A DNA stretch of 64,000 nucleotides from the NCBI RefSeq assembly GCF_003258295.1, contig NZ_QKYN01000020.1:25099-89098 (forward strand). Direction: 5' to 3'. Shown here in pieces: positions 9,023 to 17,748 of the stretch. The number at the start of each line of letters is the position of its first letter. The first letter of the stretch is position 1. Position numbers and translations under genes: made by a program. A model generated the notes under the pieces. That model did no database searches and was not told the origin of the DNA. It saw nothing but the letters and a program-made list of their open reading frames with translations. Source of the stretch: Streptacidiphilus pinicola (GTDB taxonomy: Bacteria > Actinomycetota > Actinomycetes > Streptomycetales > Streptomycetaceae).

Positions 9023-9397
9023 TCAGGAGTGCTGGGTCGGCTCGTGGAAGCGGCGGCCGTGGACGGCCTCGGGGAGGATGTGGATCTCCACGGCGCCGTT
9101 GGCCGGGTCCTCGGCGCCGACCACCGCGCGGCCCAAGAGGGTGACGCACCAGCCGGTGCCGTCGTGGTCGTGGAGGTCGTCGGCCTCGAAGGCGACCAAT
9201 GTGCCGCCGATGGCCTGTGCCAGGCCCGAGTCGGAGGCCGTGCGCAGCAGCACGCCGCCGTCCGGGGCGACGCGGAACGGAGCGGGCCAGACGGCGGGCA
9301 TCGCGGCGACCGTGTAGATGACGCGGCCGGTCCGCGCGTCTGCCAGGAGGTCCAGCGCGCTGCCGCGGTCCAGGTGCTCTGCTCGCAACGTCGTCAT
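9023..9397 (-). CDS. Pyridoxamine 5'-phosphate oxidase-fold protein
   Basis: 124 residues. LDLLADARTGRVIYTVAAMPAVWPAPF and the later WCVTLLGRAVVG fit the split-barrel flavin/F420-binding fold of small PNPOx-like proteins, such as those in the mycobacterial DosR regulon. ATG 9397 is chosen because the preceding in-frame sequence is low-complexity and covers the box region 9435-9470. The substrate is unknown. The nearest gene, the DevR-type regulator, lies upstream on the same strand but ends 88 bp away, with boxes between. Confidence 0.8.
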   Translation of the reverse strand: MTTLRAEHLDRGSALDLLADARTGRVIYTVAAMPAVWPAPFRVAPDGGVLLRTASDSGLAQAIGGTLVAFEADDLHDHDGTGWCVTLLGRAVVGAEDPANGAVEIHILPEAVHGRRFHEPTQHS

Positions 9398-9434
9398 GCC
9401 TTCGATCGTCGCCGCCGGGAGGCGGGCCGGGGGA

Positions 9435-9470
9435 GGGGCCAAGGGCCCGAGCGCCCCCGCCGACCGGCCC
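9435..9470. promoter_or_regulatory. DevR-type box pair upstream of the PNPOx-fold gene
   Basis: GGGGCC-AA-GGGCCC (9435-9448, three mismatches but palindromic) and CCGCCG-AC-CGGCCC (9457-9470, two mismatches) are exactly 22 bp apart. They lie 38-73 bp upstream of the start at 9397. Confidence 0.45.
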
Positions 9471-9485
9471 CATTGGACGGAACGG

Positions 9486-10226
9486 TCATCGCCGCGTGGC
9501 GCCTCCATGCATGCCACCGGTACCCCCCGCGGCGTGGTCGGCCGCCTGGGAGGCGATCACCGCGGCCTGGACGCGGCGCTCCACGCCGAGCTTGGCGAGC
9601 ATGCGGGAGATGTGGTTCTTGACGGTTTTCTCCGCGAGGTAGAGACGCCGGCCGATCTCGCGGTTGGTCAGCCCCTCGCCGATGAGGACCAGGATGTCGC
9701 GCTCACGGTCCGTCAGCTCCGCCAGGGCGTCGGGCTGCTGCCGAGCCTGGGTGGCCTCACCGCGCAGTCGGGCCATCAGGCGGGTGGCGGCGCCCGGGTC
9801 CAGCATCGACTGGCCGGCGCCGACCGTGCGCACGGCGGAGATCAGGTCCGTGCCGCTGATCTGCTTGAGCACGTACCCCGAGGCCCCGGCCATGATGGCG
9901 TCCAGCAGCGCGTCCTCGTCGTCGAACGAGGTGAGCATCAGACAGGCCAGGTCGGGCAGCTGCGAGCGTAGTTCACGGCAGACGGTGATGCCGTCGTCGT
10001 CGGGTAGGCGCACGTCCAGCACGGCCACGTCGGGGCGGAGCGCCGGCACCCGGGCCAGCGCCTGCGCGCAGGTGGACGCGTCGCCGACGACCTCAAGACC
10101 GGGCTCCGCGTCCAGCATGTCGTGCACCCCGCGGCGGACCACCTCGTGGTCGTCCAGCAGGAAGACCCTGATCGTGCCTGCGCCCGCGCCGGTGGCGGCC
10201 TGCGCCCCGGAGGTGTCGCCCGTCAT
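9486..10226 (-). CDS. devR: DevR/DosR-type NarL-LuxR family response regulator
   Basis: 246 residues. Receiver domain about 18-135: acidic pair Asp25-Asp26, probable phospho-acceptor Asp71 (VAVLDVRLP), Thr99 and Lys121 (GYVLKQIS). The segment [16 protein letters not shown] closely resembles mycobacterial DevR/DosR. The LuxR-type helix-turn-helix spans about 171-220 ([40 protein letters not shown]). In Mycobacterium DosR is activated by haem sensor kinases under hypoxia, NO or CO; OsdR is the Streptomyces counterpart. No histidine kinase gene lies in this window. Its own upstream region carries a near-perfect box at 10331, suggesting autoregulation. It is the obvious candidate to bind the GGGCCG-NN-CGGCCC boxes. 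Confidence 0.9.
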   Translation of the reverse strand: MTGDTSGAQAATGAGAGTIRVFLLDDHEVVRRGVHDMLDAEPGLEVVGDASTCAQALARVPALRPDVAVLDVRLPDDDGITVCRELRSQLPDLACLMLTSFDDEDALLDAIMAGASGYVLKQISGTDLISAVRTVGAGQSMLDPGAATRLMARLRGEATQARQQPDALAELTDRERDILVLIGEGLTNREIGRRLYLAEKTVKNHISRMLAKLGVERRVQAAVIASQAADHAAGGTGGMHGGATRR

Positions 10227-10330
10227 CCTCTACCCCATGTCCTCGGATCTGCGGTGCCTCGGTCCCGGTCCGACTGCTCGCTGCGCGGGTGATCCACACG
10301 ATCCTCCCGCCGGGCCCGGGACCTTCGATA

Positions 10331-10423
10331 GGGCCGAACGGTCCCCTCATCGCGCTAACCGCGAGACACGGCACAGGCCGACCGGCCGTGTGTCCTGCCC
10401 GTCCGACTCAGGCCGTCCGGCCA
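10331..10423. promoter_or_regulatory. DevR-type boxes between devR and a CBS-BON gene
   Basis: GGGCCG-AA-CGGTCC at 10331-10344 has one mismatch. AGGCCG-AC-CGGCCG (10375-10388) and AGGCCG-TC-CGGCCA (10410-10423) have two each and retain a 12-bp perfect core, GGCCG-NN-CGGCC. The gap 10227-10493 separates the divergent devR and CBS-BON genes, so boxes may drive both. Confidence 0.55.
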
Positions 10424-10493
10424 TGCTCGCGGAACACTGGTTCCACGCGACCGGGAGACCACGTCGCGCGACCTCAACCCGGAGGGAGCCGTC

Positions 10494-11108
10494 ATGACCA
10501 GGCAGATTCCCTGGAGCGGCGACACCGTCGCCGACGTGATGACCCACGCCGTCGCGGCCGTCGGCCGCGACGCGGGGATCGACGAGATCGTGGAGACGCT
10601 GAACGCCCGCCGCGTCAGTGCGCTGCCCGTCCTGGCCGGCGACGGCCGGGTGGTGGGAGTGGTGTCCGAGTCCGACGTCATCGCGGCCGAACTCGCCGAT
10701 CCCGCCACGGCGTCCGCAGTGACCGCAGGGCGGCTGATGAGCACGCCGGCGGTCACCGTGCATCCCGAGGCCTCGCTGGCCGAAGCCGCGAGCACGATGC
10801 TGAAGCGCAAGGTCAAGCGGCTCCCGGTGGTCGACGCCGAAGACCGTCTGAGCGGCATCGTGAGCCGCGCCGACGTGCTGAAGATCTTCCTCCGCGGCGA
10901 CGACGACGTGGCACGCCACATCCGCTTCGAACTGCTGACCGCGCTCGACGCGCGGACGGAGGCCGGGATCGACGTGTCCGTGGCCGACGGGCACGTGCAC
11001 CTTTCCGGCCGGATCCCGCCGGAGCCGGGGCCGGCCGTGCTGACCCGGCTGGTCGAGGGAGTCCCGGGCGTCGTGGACGTCATGGTCGACCCGGTGCCCG
11101 CGGCCTGA
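10494..11108 (+). CDS. CBS-pair plus BON domain protein
   Basis: 204 residues. CBS1 starts at VADVMTHAVAAVGRDAGI (about residue 12) and ends with ALPVLAGDGRVVGVVSESDVI. CBS2 starts at AGRLMSTPAVTVHPEASL (about 78) and ends with RLPVVDAEDRLSGIVSRADVLKIFL. The BON-like tail includes VSVADGHVHLSGRIP and VPGVVDVMVDPVPAA. CGGAGGGAGCCGTC precedes the ATG. Divergent from devR with shared boxes. Energy-charge sensing is the family role; the membrane or partner target is unknown. Confidence 0.88.
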   Translation: MTRQIPWSGDTVADVMTHAVAAVGRDAGIDEIVETLNARRVSALPVLAGDGRVVGVVSESDVIAAELADPATASAVTAGRLMSTPAVTVHPEASLAEAASTMLKRKVKRLPVVDAEDRLSGIVSRADVLKIFLRGDDDVARHIRFELLTALDARTEAGIDVSVADGHVHLSGRIPPEPGPAVLTRLVEGVPGVVDVMVDPVPAA

Positions 11109-11145
11109 GCGGCCCGCCGCGACGTCGTCGCCGGGGTCAGGCTCC

Positions 11146-11171
11146 GGGGAACGGATTTTTGGGGAACGGAT
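11146..11171. repeat. Short direct repeat after the CBS-BON gene
   Basis: Two copies of GGGGAACGGAT at 11146-11156 and 11161-11171, 15 bp apart, lie between a T-run and the hairpin at 11172. No function is recognised. Confidence 0.4.
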
Positions 11172-11209
11172 CTTCGCCTCGCCCCCGCCCGGTCGGCGGC
11201 GAGGCGAAG
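11172..11209. terminator. Bidirectional hairpin between convergent genes (first of two)
   Basis: A 12-bp perfect stem (11172-11183 with 11198-11209) encloses a 14-nt loop. It sits between the CBS-BON gene ending at 11108 and the convergent USP gene ending at 11319. Confidence 0.65.
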
Positions 11210-11272
11210 CCGGTCCGCGTCGTCGAGGTCGATCCAGGCCGGCATCACAGCCTGGCGGACCAAGTCGCAAGT

Positions 11273-11310
11273 CGGCCGCCGTCCGCGCCACGGGGCGGGG
11301 ACGGCGGCCG
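11273..11310. terminator. Bidirectional hairpin between convergent genes (second of two)
   Basis: A second 12-bp perfect stem (11273-11284 with 11299-11310), also with a 14-nt loop, lies just past the USP stop codon at 11319. One hairpin per converging transcript is the simplest reading. Confidence 0.65.
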
Positions 11311-11318
11311 GTTGCCAC

Positions 11319-12191
11319 TCAGTGGGGCACCACCGCGACCGGTGCGTGGGCGAGGTGCAGGACACGGTGCGGGACGCGCCCGATCGGCAGGCTGAAGCGC
11401 TGGGCGTGCTTGCGGTGCGCGCCGACGACCACCAGCGCGGCGTCCTTCGACGCGTTCACGATGGCCTCCTCGGCCAGTCCGAGCTCGACCTGGACGTTCA
11501 CCTGGACGCCCGGGTGCGCACTGCGGGAGGCAGCCAGGAGCTCCTCCAGTTCGGCCGTCTCGTCGGCCGTGCGCTGGGCCTGGTCCTGCGGCGGGACCGA
11601 GATGAAGCCCGGGAAGGCCTGGGGGTACATCCACGTCCGGACGACCTTGAGCGGGACGCCGCGACGTTCGGCCTCGGCGAAGGCGAACTCGATCGGCTCG
11701 GCCTCGCCCGGGGCGACGCCGACGACCACTGGGCCGTTCGGGTCCGGGGCGCCCTCGACGGGCACCAGGACGGCGGGGACGGGGGTGTGCCCGGCGACAC
11801 CCTCGCTGACCGATCCCAGCAGGAAGGTCATGAAGGGGTTGAGTCCCCGGCGGCCGGTCACCAGCAGGCTGGTGCCGTTCGACGCCATCCGCAGCAGCCC
11901 CTCGACCGCGCCCTCCTCGATCAGCTCCGGCTCCACCTGGAGCCCGGGGTGACGCTTGCGCATGTCCTCGGCGGCGCCCTCCATGAAGTCCCATGCCGCC
12001 TTGCGGGCGCTGTCGACCATGTCCGGCTTGTACGCCTCGGGCAGACGGTAGGCCTGCATGCTCCACGCGTGGCCGATGCGGAGCACCACGCCGCGCAGGA
12101 GCGCCTCGTCGGCGGCCCATTCCAGGGCCACCCGGGCGTTCTCGGAAGTGTCGAGGCCCACCACCACGGCCTCGGTCGGAGAGCTGTTCAT
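11319..12191 (-). CDS. Tandem universal stress protein (two Usp domains)
   Basis: 290 residues, two Usp domains of about 145 each. Domain 1 opens with AVVVGLDTSENARVALEWAADEA and carries an ATP-loop-like GRRGLNPFMTFLLGSVSE. Domain 2 opens with GPVVVGVAPGEAEPIEFAFAEA, ends in [18 protein letters not shown], and lacks the canonical G-x2-G-x9-GS loop. Only the first site therefore looks nucleotide-competent. Tandem USPs of this type (Rv2005c, Rv2028c, Rv2623) are DosR-induced in mycobacteria. ATG 12191 follows upstream boxes at 12280-12315. Transcription converges on the CBS-BON gene. Confidence 0.9.
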   Translation of the reverse strand: MNSSPTEAVVVGLDTSENARVALEWAADEALLRGVVLRIGHAWSMQAYRLPEAYKPDMVDSARKAAWDFMEGAAEDMRKRHPGLQVEPELIEEGAVEGLLRMASNGTSLLVTGRRGLNPFMTFLLGSVSEGVAGHTPVPAVLVPVEGAPDPNGPVVVGVAPGEAEPIEFAFAEAERRGVPLKVVRTWMYPQAFPGFISVPPQDQAQRTADETAELEELLAASRSAHPGVQVNVQVELGLAEEAIVNASKDAALVVVGAHRKHAQRFSLPIGRVPHRVLHLAHAPVAVVPH

Positions 12192-12580
12192 CAGTGCCTC
12201 CAGCCTGGGTGTCGGGGAGGCGCTGCGGCCTCGCCGACGGTGTCACCTCCAGACTGGCACCGACCGCCCATCACGCGCAGGGCTGACCGGGCCGCTCCGC
12301 AGGGCCGGTCGGCCTGAACCACGTGGTGGGTCCCCGCAGCCGGTACGGCTGAAGGCGTCGCGCCGAGACTCAGGCGAGGCGGCGTCGGGAACCTGGTCCT
12401 CGCGTCGGTGAGCCCGCAGCACGCCGGGCGCACCGCGTACCCGCCGGTTGTGATCGGCCGCAGTTGCCCGGCCCGGACCAGGCGGCACGCCAGCAGCATC
12501 GCGTCGGACGCGTCCGCGGTGTCGAGCGGCTGCTCTCCCGTCAGGAGCCGGTCGTAGAGCGTGTGTTGACCCCGTGCCAC
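12191..12580 (-). CDS. Possible small hypothetical protein, C-terminus doubtful
   Basis: A GTG-initiated frame. Its first 60 or so residues look like real protein (LYDRLLTGEQPLDTADASD, then MLLACRLVRAGQLRPI), whereas the last 60 residues run through the box pair 12280-12315 and the USP promoter region. Either it is a short gene that lost its natural stop, or it is a decaying remnant. It lies 66 bp downstream of the Rv2629-like gene on the same strand. No family recognised. Confidence 0.35.
   Translation of the reverse strand: MARGQHTLYDRLLTGEQPLDTADASDAMLLACRLVRAGQLRPITTGGYAVRPACCGLTDARTRFPTPPRLSLGATPSAVPAAGTHHVVQADRPCGAARSALRVMGGRCQSGGDTVGEAAAPPRHPGWRH
12280..12315. promoter_or_regulatory. 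DevR-type box pair upstream of the USP at 11319-12191
   Basis: GGGCTG-AC-CGGGCC (12280-12293, two mismatches) and GGGCCG-GT-CGGCCT (12302-12315, one mismatch) are exactly 22 bp apart. They lie 90-125 bp upstream of the USP start at 12191. Confidence 0.6.
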
Positions 12581-12646
12581 GGCGTCGGCGTCAGAGGTCG
12601 AGGTGGGCGGTGGAGCGTCGGGGTTCCGACACGCGGTCCTGTCCGG

Positions 12647-13744
12647 TCATGCCGCCCGTTCCCGTGGACGCTCGCGCAGCAGCGCCCCGACGCCGTCCGC
12701 GAGTGGGAGCTCCTCGCGCGGCACCGCGACCAGCTCACCGCCCTCTCCGACCAGCGCACGCAGGACGGCCGCGCCCGCTGGGACCTGCCACGACGCCTCG
12801 GCCTGCAGTGGCGCGAGCACCTCCTGGGAGACACCGAGCTGACGCGTGGCCGCGCCGACCCAGAGCCGTTCACGGTCCAGGTCCTGCGGGGTGTCGACGA
12901 GCAACACCGCCACCGCACCCTCACGCAGGGCCCCGGCGGTTGCCGTGAGGCCCTCGACGGCCTCACCCTGTCGGGCGCGCTCGGTCAGGAAGCGCTCGAC
13001 GTGGTGCTTGTCGCGCGCGCTCAGACGACCGTCGAACAGATAGCCGAGCTCCTCTTCGAACAAGAGCCCTCCCGCCCCGACGGCCCGGGGTTCGATGTCC
13101 AGGCCCACGACGCGCTCGTCGAGCCGCCCGGGCAGCGCCGCACGCAGAACGGAGCAGCCCCAGCGGTCGCCCGAGAGGACCACAAGCTCGATGCCGTGGC
13201 GGTCCTCCGCAGCTGTCAGCTCCGCGGCCAGCGCGACGGCCTCCTGCCGCCACTCTCCTGCCGCGGCCTGCCGCATGTGCGGCTCCGGCGGCGTGACACG
13301 GGCGGCCGGCCAGCGACCGATCTGGACCTCGGCCACCAGTTGCGACGCACCACCCGGTTCCTGGACGCGGCGCACCTGGACAGCCGCGAACGCGATGTCG
13401 GGCGCGTGCTGGAGCGCGAGCGGCATGGCGTCCGGCACGAACGTGACGGTGGCCCGGTCGTGCTCGGGCCGTTCGTGCAACGACTCGGCCAGGGCCAGCC
13501 TCCCGTGGGCGGCGAACACGGCCAGCCCCGGACTGGTCGCGATGGGCCCGTCGCCCGGGCTCACGGCATGCGCGAGCGCCCCGACCGTCGCCACATCGGC
13601 GCCCTCCGCGACCAGCCGCTCACGGACCTGTTCCCATCCGGCCGGACCCGACCGGCTTCGCCCACCGTCCTCGCTGACGTCCAGGTAGGCGCACGCGAAC
13701 GGGCCAGGCCGTGCGTAGAGCGGCCGAAGGAAAGAGAGATCCAC
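12647..13744 (-). CDS. Rv2629/Balon-like eRF1-related protein (baeRF family), probable ribosome hibernation factor
   Basis: 365 residues. The start motif DLSFLRPLYARPGPFACAYLDVSEDG matches the N-terminus of the Rv2629-like bacterial eRF1 relatives. A middle domain (IELVVLSGDRWGCSVLRAALPGRL) and an L7Ae-like C-terminal part follow (GALREGAVAVLLVDTPQDLDRERLWVG). No GGQ peptide-release motif is seen, so it should not release peptides. Rv2629 is DosR-regulated, and the related factor Balon occupies the ribosomal A site in dormant cells. The GTG at 13744 is favoured over 13747 because GAGGAGG is better spaced. Only a weak box (GGGCGG-CC-GGTCCC, 13866-13879) lies upstream. Confidence 0.8.
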   Translation of the reverse strand: MDLSFLRPLYARPGPFACAYLDVSEDGGRSRSGPAGWEQVRERLVAEGADVATVGALAHAVSPGDGPIATSPGLAVFAAHGRLALAESLHERPEHDRATVTFVPDAMPLALQHAPDIAFAAVQVRRVQEPGGASQLVAEVQIGRWPAARVTPPEPHMRQAAAGEWRQEAVALAAELTAAEDRHGIELVVLSGDRWGCSVLRAALPGRLDERVVGLDIEPRAVGAGGLLFEEELGYLFDGRLSARDKHHVERFLTERARQGEAVEGLTATAGALREGAVAVLLVDTPQDLDRERLWVGAATRQLGVSQEVLAPLQAEASWQVPAGAAVLRALVGEGGELVAVPREELPLADGVGALLRERPRERAA

Positions 13745-13996
13745 CACGCGCCTCCTCGATCCAGCCCGGGCACCGCGACCAGTTCCCACGCTACGCGCCC
13801 TGCGGTCTCCCGGTACGGCCCTCCAGCGCGGTCCGCAGTGGTGGACGAACCGACGCCGATACCGGGGGCGGCCGGTCCCAGCACACCCGTAACAGGTGCA
13901 GGGTGGCCCGGCGCCCCGGGGCAAGTCACGCGGGGCGACCAGGCCTCGAACCGCAGGTCAGCCACGTGTGGACCGTTGCGAGCCCACGGGCGTGAT

Positions 13997-14230
13997 TCAG
14001 GTGGCCGTCCACTGGCCCGGGTGGTCGGCCCAGTGGACCAGTTGTTCGTCGTCGGGGCCGATGTCGGGTCGCTCCCGGCCCAGGACTTCCTCGAACTGTC
14101 GTCGGCTGGAGCAGACGACCACGACCGGGGTGGTGCCGGGGCGTTCGATGCGGACTTGGCGGCCGTGTTCCCCCGGCGTGAGCGCGGCGATCTCGACCGG
14201 GTAGGCATGGTCCAGCGCTTCGTGGGTCAT
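13997..14230 (-). CDS. Small hypothetical protein
   Basis: 77 residues, acidic and basic stretches mixed: VEIAALTPGEHGRQVRIERP, then PVVVVCSSRRQFEEVLGRE and DDEQLVHWADHPGQW. The composition and codon use look coding, but no family is recognised. It sits 252 bp upstream of the Rv2629-like gene on the same strand; that gap (13745-13996) contains only the weak box at 13866. The ribosome binding site is poor. Confidence 0.5.
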   Translation of the reverse strand: MTHEALDHAYPVEIAALTPGEHGRQVRIERPGTTPVVVVCSSRRQFEEVLGRERPDIGPDDEQLVHWADHPGQWTAT

Positions 14231-14374
14231 GCCTTCAGCTTCCGCCTCGGGCTCTACTGGCGCACGGCAAGACCTGCGACAGACACGGGATCGGGTGCAG
14301 CGGGAGACGCCCGACTGTCAATCGGCGTGACGACCAGGCAGGCCCCCGACGAGAAGGCCCAGTCCCCATGAGCC

Positions 14375-14734
14375 TCAGCGTGGCAGGCGGTTGGCGACGC
14401 GCATGAGCGTGTCGAACGCGCGGCCGGCAGCGCCGTCCGCAACAGGATCAGGGGCCGCGCGCCCGTGCCGACGACGTAGCGAGTGCGGGGGCACCGGTCG
14501 GTCACCGCGCGGGCCACCGCGTCTGCCACGACGGAGGCCCGCCGCAAATTCGTCGCCGATCTCCGGGACGGAGGTGTCATGGGGGTTGCGGTGGGCGGAG
14601 CCCCGTCCCTCCAGGGTGCGCCCGGGGGTTTCCATCACGGCGTGGGCCTTGGTCTCATCGCCCTCCTCGAACACGTCGATGCTGAGGTTCCAGCGCTCGG
14701 CCTTGATCGATGCGGGCGTGGAAGCAGAAGTCAT
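14375..14734 (-). pseudogene. Chimera: DUF1876 (Rv1738-like) front fused to a frameshifted short-chain dehydrogenase tail
   Basis: From ATG 14734 the first 65 residues are a DUF1876 protein (ERWNLSIDVFEEGDETKAHAV, then SVPEIGDEFAAG). At about 14545 similarity stops. The next stretch, read one frame over, is an SDR C-terminus (SVVADAVARAVTDRCPRTRY, VVGTGARPLI), which returns to the first frame near 14429 for GRAFDTLMRVANRLPR and the stop. One missing base near 14429 would explain the second shift. DUF1876 proteins share a fold with hibernation-promoting factors. This copy is probably dead; an intact one is at 28032. The upstream box pair at 14843 is retained. Confidence 0.75.
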
Positions 14735-14842
14735 GGCGTGGTCCTGATCTCGGGTTCGTTGCCCGCACGCCGCCTCCGCTGCACGGGTGTGCACGGCGTC
14801 CCCGGACTCTTCCACGCTCCCCACGGGCGCGTCGGGGATCGA

Positions 14843-14878
14843 CCGCCGACCGGCCCAGGGCGCAGGGCCGCTCGGTAC
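14843..14878. promoter_or_regulatory. DevR-type box pair in the gap between the DUF1876 chimera and a USP
   Basis: CCGCCG-AC-CGGCCC (14843-14856) and GGGCCG-CT-CGGTAC (14865-14878), two mismatches each, are exactly 22 bp apart. They lie 110-145 bp upstream of the DUF1876 start (14734) and about 270 bp upstream of the USP at 15151. The rest of the 416-bp gap 14735-15150 shows no gene I can support. Confidence 0.5.
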
Positions 14879-15150
14879 GGCCCGCGTCGGGCATCTGGTG
14901 CGGTACCGGCGTCACCGCCAAGGCCACGACCACGCACTCCTCGCGGTTGACGCCCAGGCCCGGGTGCCGGTGACGGTGCGGTCGGTGGTTCCAACTCGCG
15001 GACAGGTTCCCGGCTGTGCGACGCCGGGTGCCCGCACACCGGGCAGGTGGGTGCTGCACGTGCCGTTCACGGCGGCGCGACCCCGGCGGATCTAGCATCG
15101 AACTGCGGGTGACGACCTGCGGTGCAGGGCGCGGCGAAGGAGGCTGAGGG

Positions 15151-16023
15151 ATGACCCCACAAGCAAGCCCCCGTGTGGTGGTGGGCGTGGACCCCTCCGA
15201 GCACGCCGCCGTCGCAGTCGACTGGGCCGCGGACGAGGCCGCGGTGCGCGGATGGCCGTTGGAGATCGTGCATGCGCGTGGCGCTGGGGCCTCCCGGCTG
15301 GTGGAGTTCGGCTCGCGGCATGCGTGGGAGGAACTCGACCGTGCCGCGAAGCACTTGGCCGCCGACACGGAACGGCGTGCCCTGGACCGGCAAGGCAGGT
15401 TGGAGGTCCGCACCGCTCTCGTCGACGACGCGCCCCTGCCGGGGCTGATCGAGCTGGTCACGCCGGACGACTTGCTGGTGGTCGGCAGCCGCGGACACGG
15501 CCGCCTCTCCTCACTGATGATCGGGTCCGTCAGCCAGGGCCTGGCCGCCCACGCGCCCTGCCCGGTGGTCGTCGTGCCCGATCGAGGCGCCGGTCTCCCG
15601 ACGGCGCCGGTCGTGCTGGGCGCTGCACCGGCCGAGCCTTCAGCGGTGGTGGAATTCGCCTTCGCCGAGGCCGGCCGCCGTGGTGTGCCGTTGCTCGCGG
15701 TGCGGGCCTGGAGCCTGGTCGAGGCTTATCCCGGCCTCGCCACGGCCTCCGTCGAGGACCGGACCACGCGTGACCGCACCGAGGTCGCAGACCTTGCCAC
15801 GCTGCTTGCGGCGGCACGGGAGAAGCACCCCGAGGTGACGGTGCAGGCGCAAGTCAACGAGGACGCTCCCGAGTCCCCTTTCATCCGGGACTCCGAGAAC
15901 GCCGGGTTGGTGGTGCTCGGCGCGCAGCGCACTCGTGGACGCCTCGCGCCTCCGTTGGGTCGGGTGATTCAACGGGTCCTGCACGAGGCGCTGTGCCCCG
16001 TCGCCCTCGTGCCGCACGACTGA
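15151..16023 (+). CDS. Tandem universal stress protein
   Basis: 290 residues in two Usp domains. Domain 1 starts PRVVVGVDPSEHAAVAVDWA and has an intact ATP loop (GSRGHGRLSSLMIGSVSQG). Domain 2 (APVVLGAAPAEPSAVVEFAF) ends in GRVIQRVLHEALCPVALVPH and lacks the canonical loop. GAAGGAGGCTGAGGG precedes the ATG. It is one of only two intact genes inside the remnant-rich stretch 14.2-20.7 kb. Boxes at 14843-14878 are its nearest candidate control sites. Confidence 0.9.
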   Translation: MTPQASPRVVVGVDPSEHAAVAVDWAADEAAVRGWPLEIVHARGAGASRLVEFGSRHAWEELDRAAKHLAADTERRALDRQGRLEVRTALVDDAPLPGLIELVTPDDLLVVGSRGHGRLSSLMIGSVSQGLAAHAPCPVVVVPDRGAGLPTAPVVLGAAPAEPSAVVEFAFAEAGRRGVPLLAVRAWSLVEAYPGLATASVEDRTTRDRTEVADLATLLAAAREKHPEVTVQAQVNEDAPESPFIRDSENAGLVVLGAQRTRGRLAPPLGRVIQRVLHEALCPVALVPHD

Positions 16024-16045
16024 GCGGGCCCGGGTCACCTGAGTC

Positions 16046-16162
16046 TCAGTTGGGCACGACGGCCACCGGCAGGTCCGACAGATGCAGGACACGATGAGGA
16101 ACCCGTCCCGGCGGGAGTCCGTACCGGGCGTGGCGGCGGTGGCGCCCGACCACCGGGAGTGG
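16046..16162 (-). pseudogene. C-terminal remnant of a universal stress protein
   Basis: About 38 residues ending in a normal stop: [20 protein letters not shown] followed by [18 protein letters not shown], the standard end of a second Usp domain. Everything upstream is missing. It faces the intact USP at 15151, which ends 22 bp away. Confidence 0.7.
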
Positions 16163-16284
16163 TGCTCCCCCGACGGCGCGCTCGCGCACGTGCGAGCGGG
16201 GGCGGGTACCGGGATCGTCAGCCTGGTGGGGGCCGGCCATCCTGCGGCGCTTCTGGTGGAGGAGGCCCGGGACGCGGCATCTGG

Positions 16285-17376
<1,092 letters not shown>

Positions 17377-17466
17377 CCGGCGCGGGCCGGGTCACCGCAG
17401 TTCTGACGGCGAGCGTGCTCGACGTCTCCCGGTTCCGGAGAGCACGCCGGTCCCGACGGGCCCGCA

Positions 17467-17502
17467 GGGCCGTCCGGCGGCGCGGCCAGGGCCGTGAGGC
17501 CC
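17467..17502. promoter_or_regulatory. Orphan DevR-type box pair between gene ends
   Basis: GGGCCG-TC-CGGCGG (17467-17480, two mismatches) and GGGCCG-TG-AGGCCC (17489-17502, one mismatch) are exactly 22 bp apart. Both flanking genes end here (chimera at 17376, MreB-like at 17749), so no present gene starts downstream. They may be the relic promoter of a lost gene. The 372-bp gap 17377-17748 contains nothing else recognisable. Confidence 0.5.
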
Positions 17503-17748
17503 ATGGGCGCCGAGGGTTCGGTGGGGAGAATGGACGGTGCAGGGTTCCCCCGTCCCTGTCGGGGCGCCGGGATCGTCCGGCCCCCTGGGCCGGCGTCCGG
17601 ACAGTGCCTGGGCCACGCGGGTGCGCGGTCTCGCTGTGCCGGATGCCGGTCGCGTCGTGCGTGCCCGGGTGCGGCGGCGCTGCGCGCGGCGGCGTTTTCG
17701 GGCCGGGCGGTCTGTGAGACGCACCCTGTGACGTCTGCCGGGCCGCGC

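Noticed and set aside
13866..13879. GGGCGG-CC-GGTCCC upstream of the Rv2629-like gene
   Set aside because: Three mismatches, two of them in the core half-sites. Mentioned only as a weak candidate, not called as a feature.
14879..15095. Protein-like stretches in the gap before the USP at 15151
   Set aside because: No frame keeps convincing motifs, a start and a ribosome binding site together.
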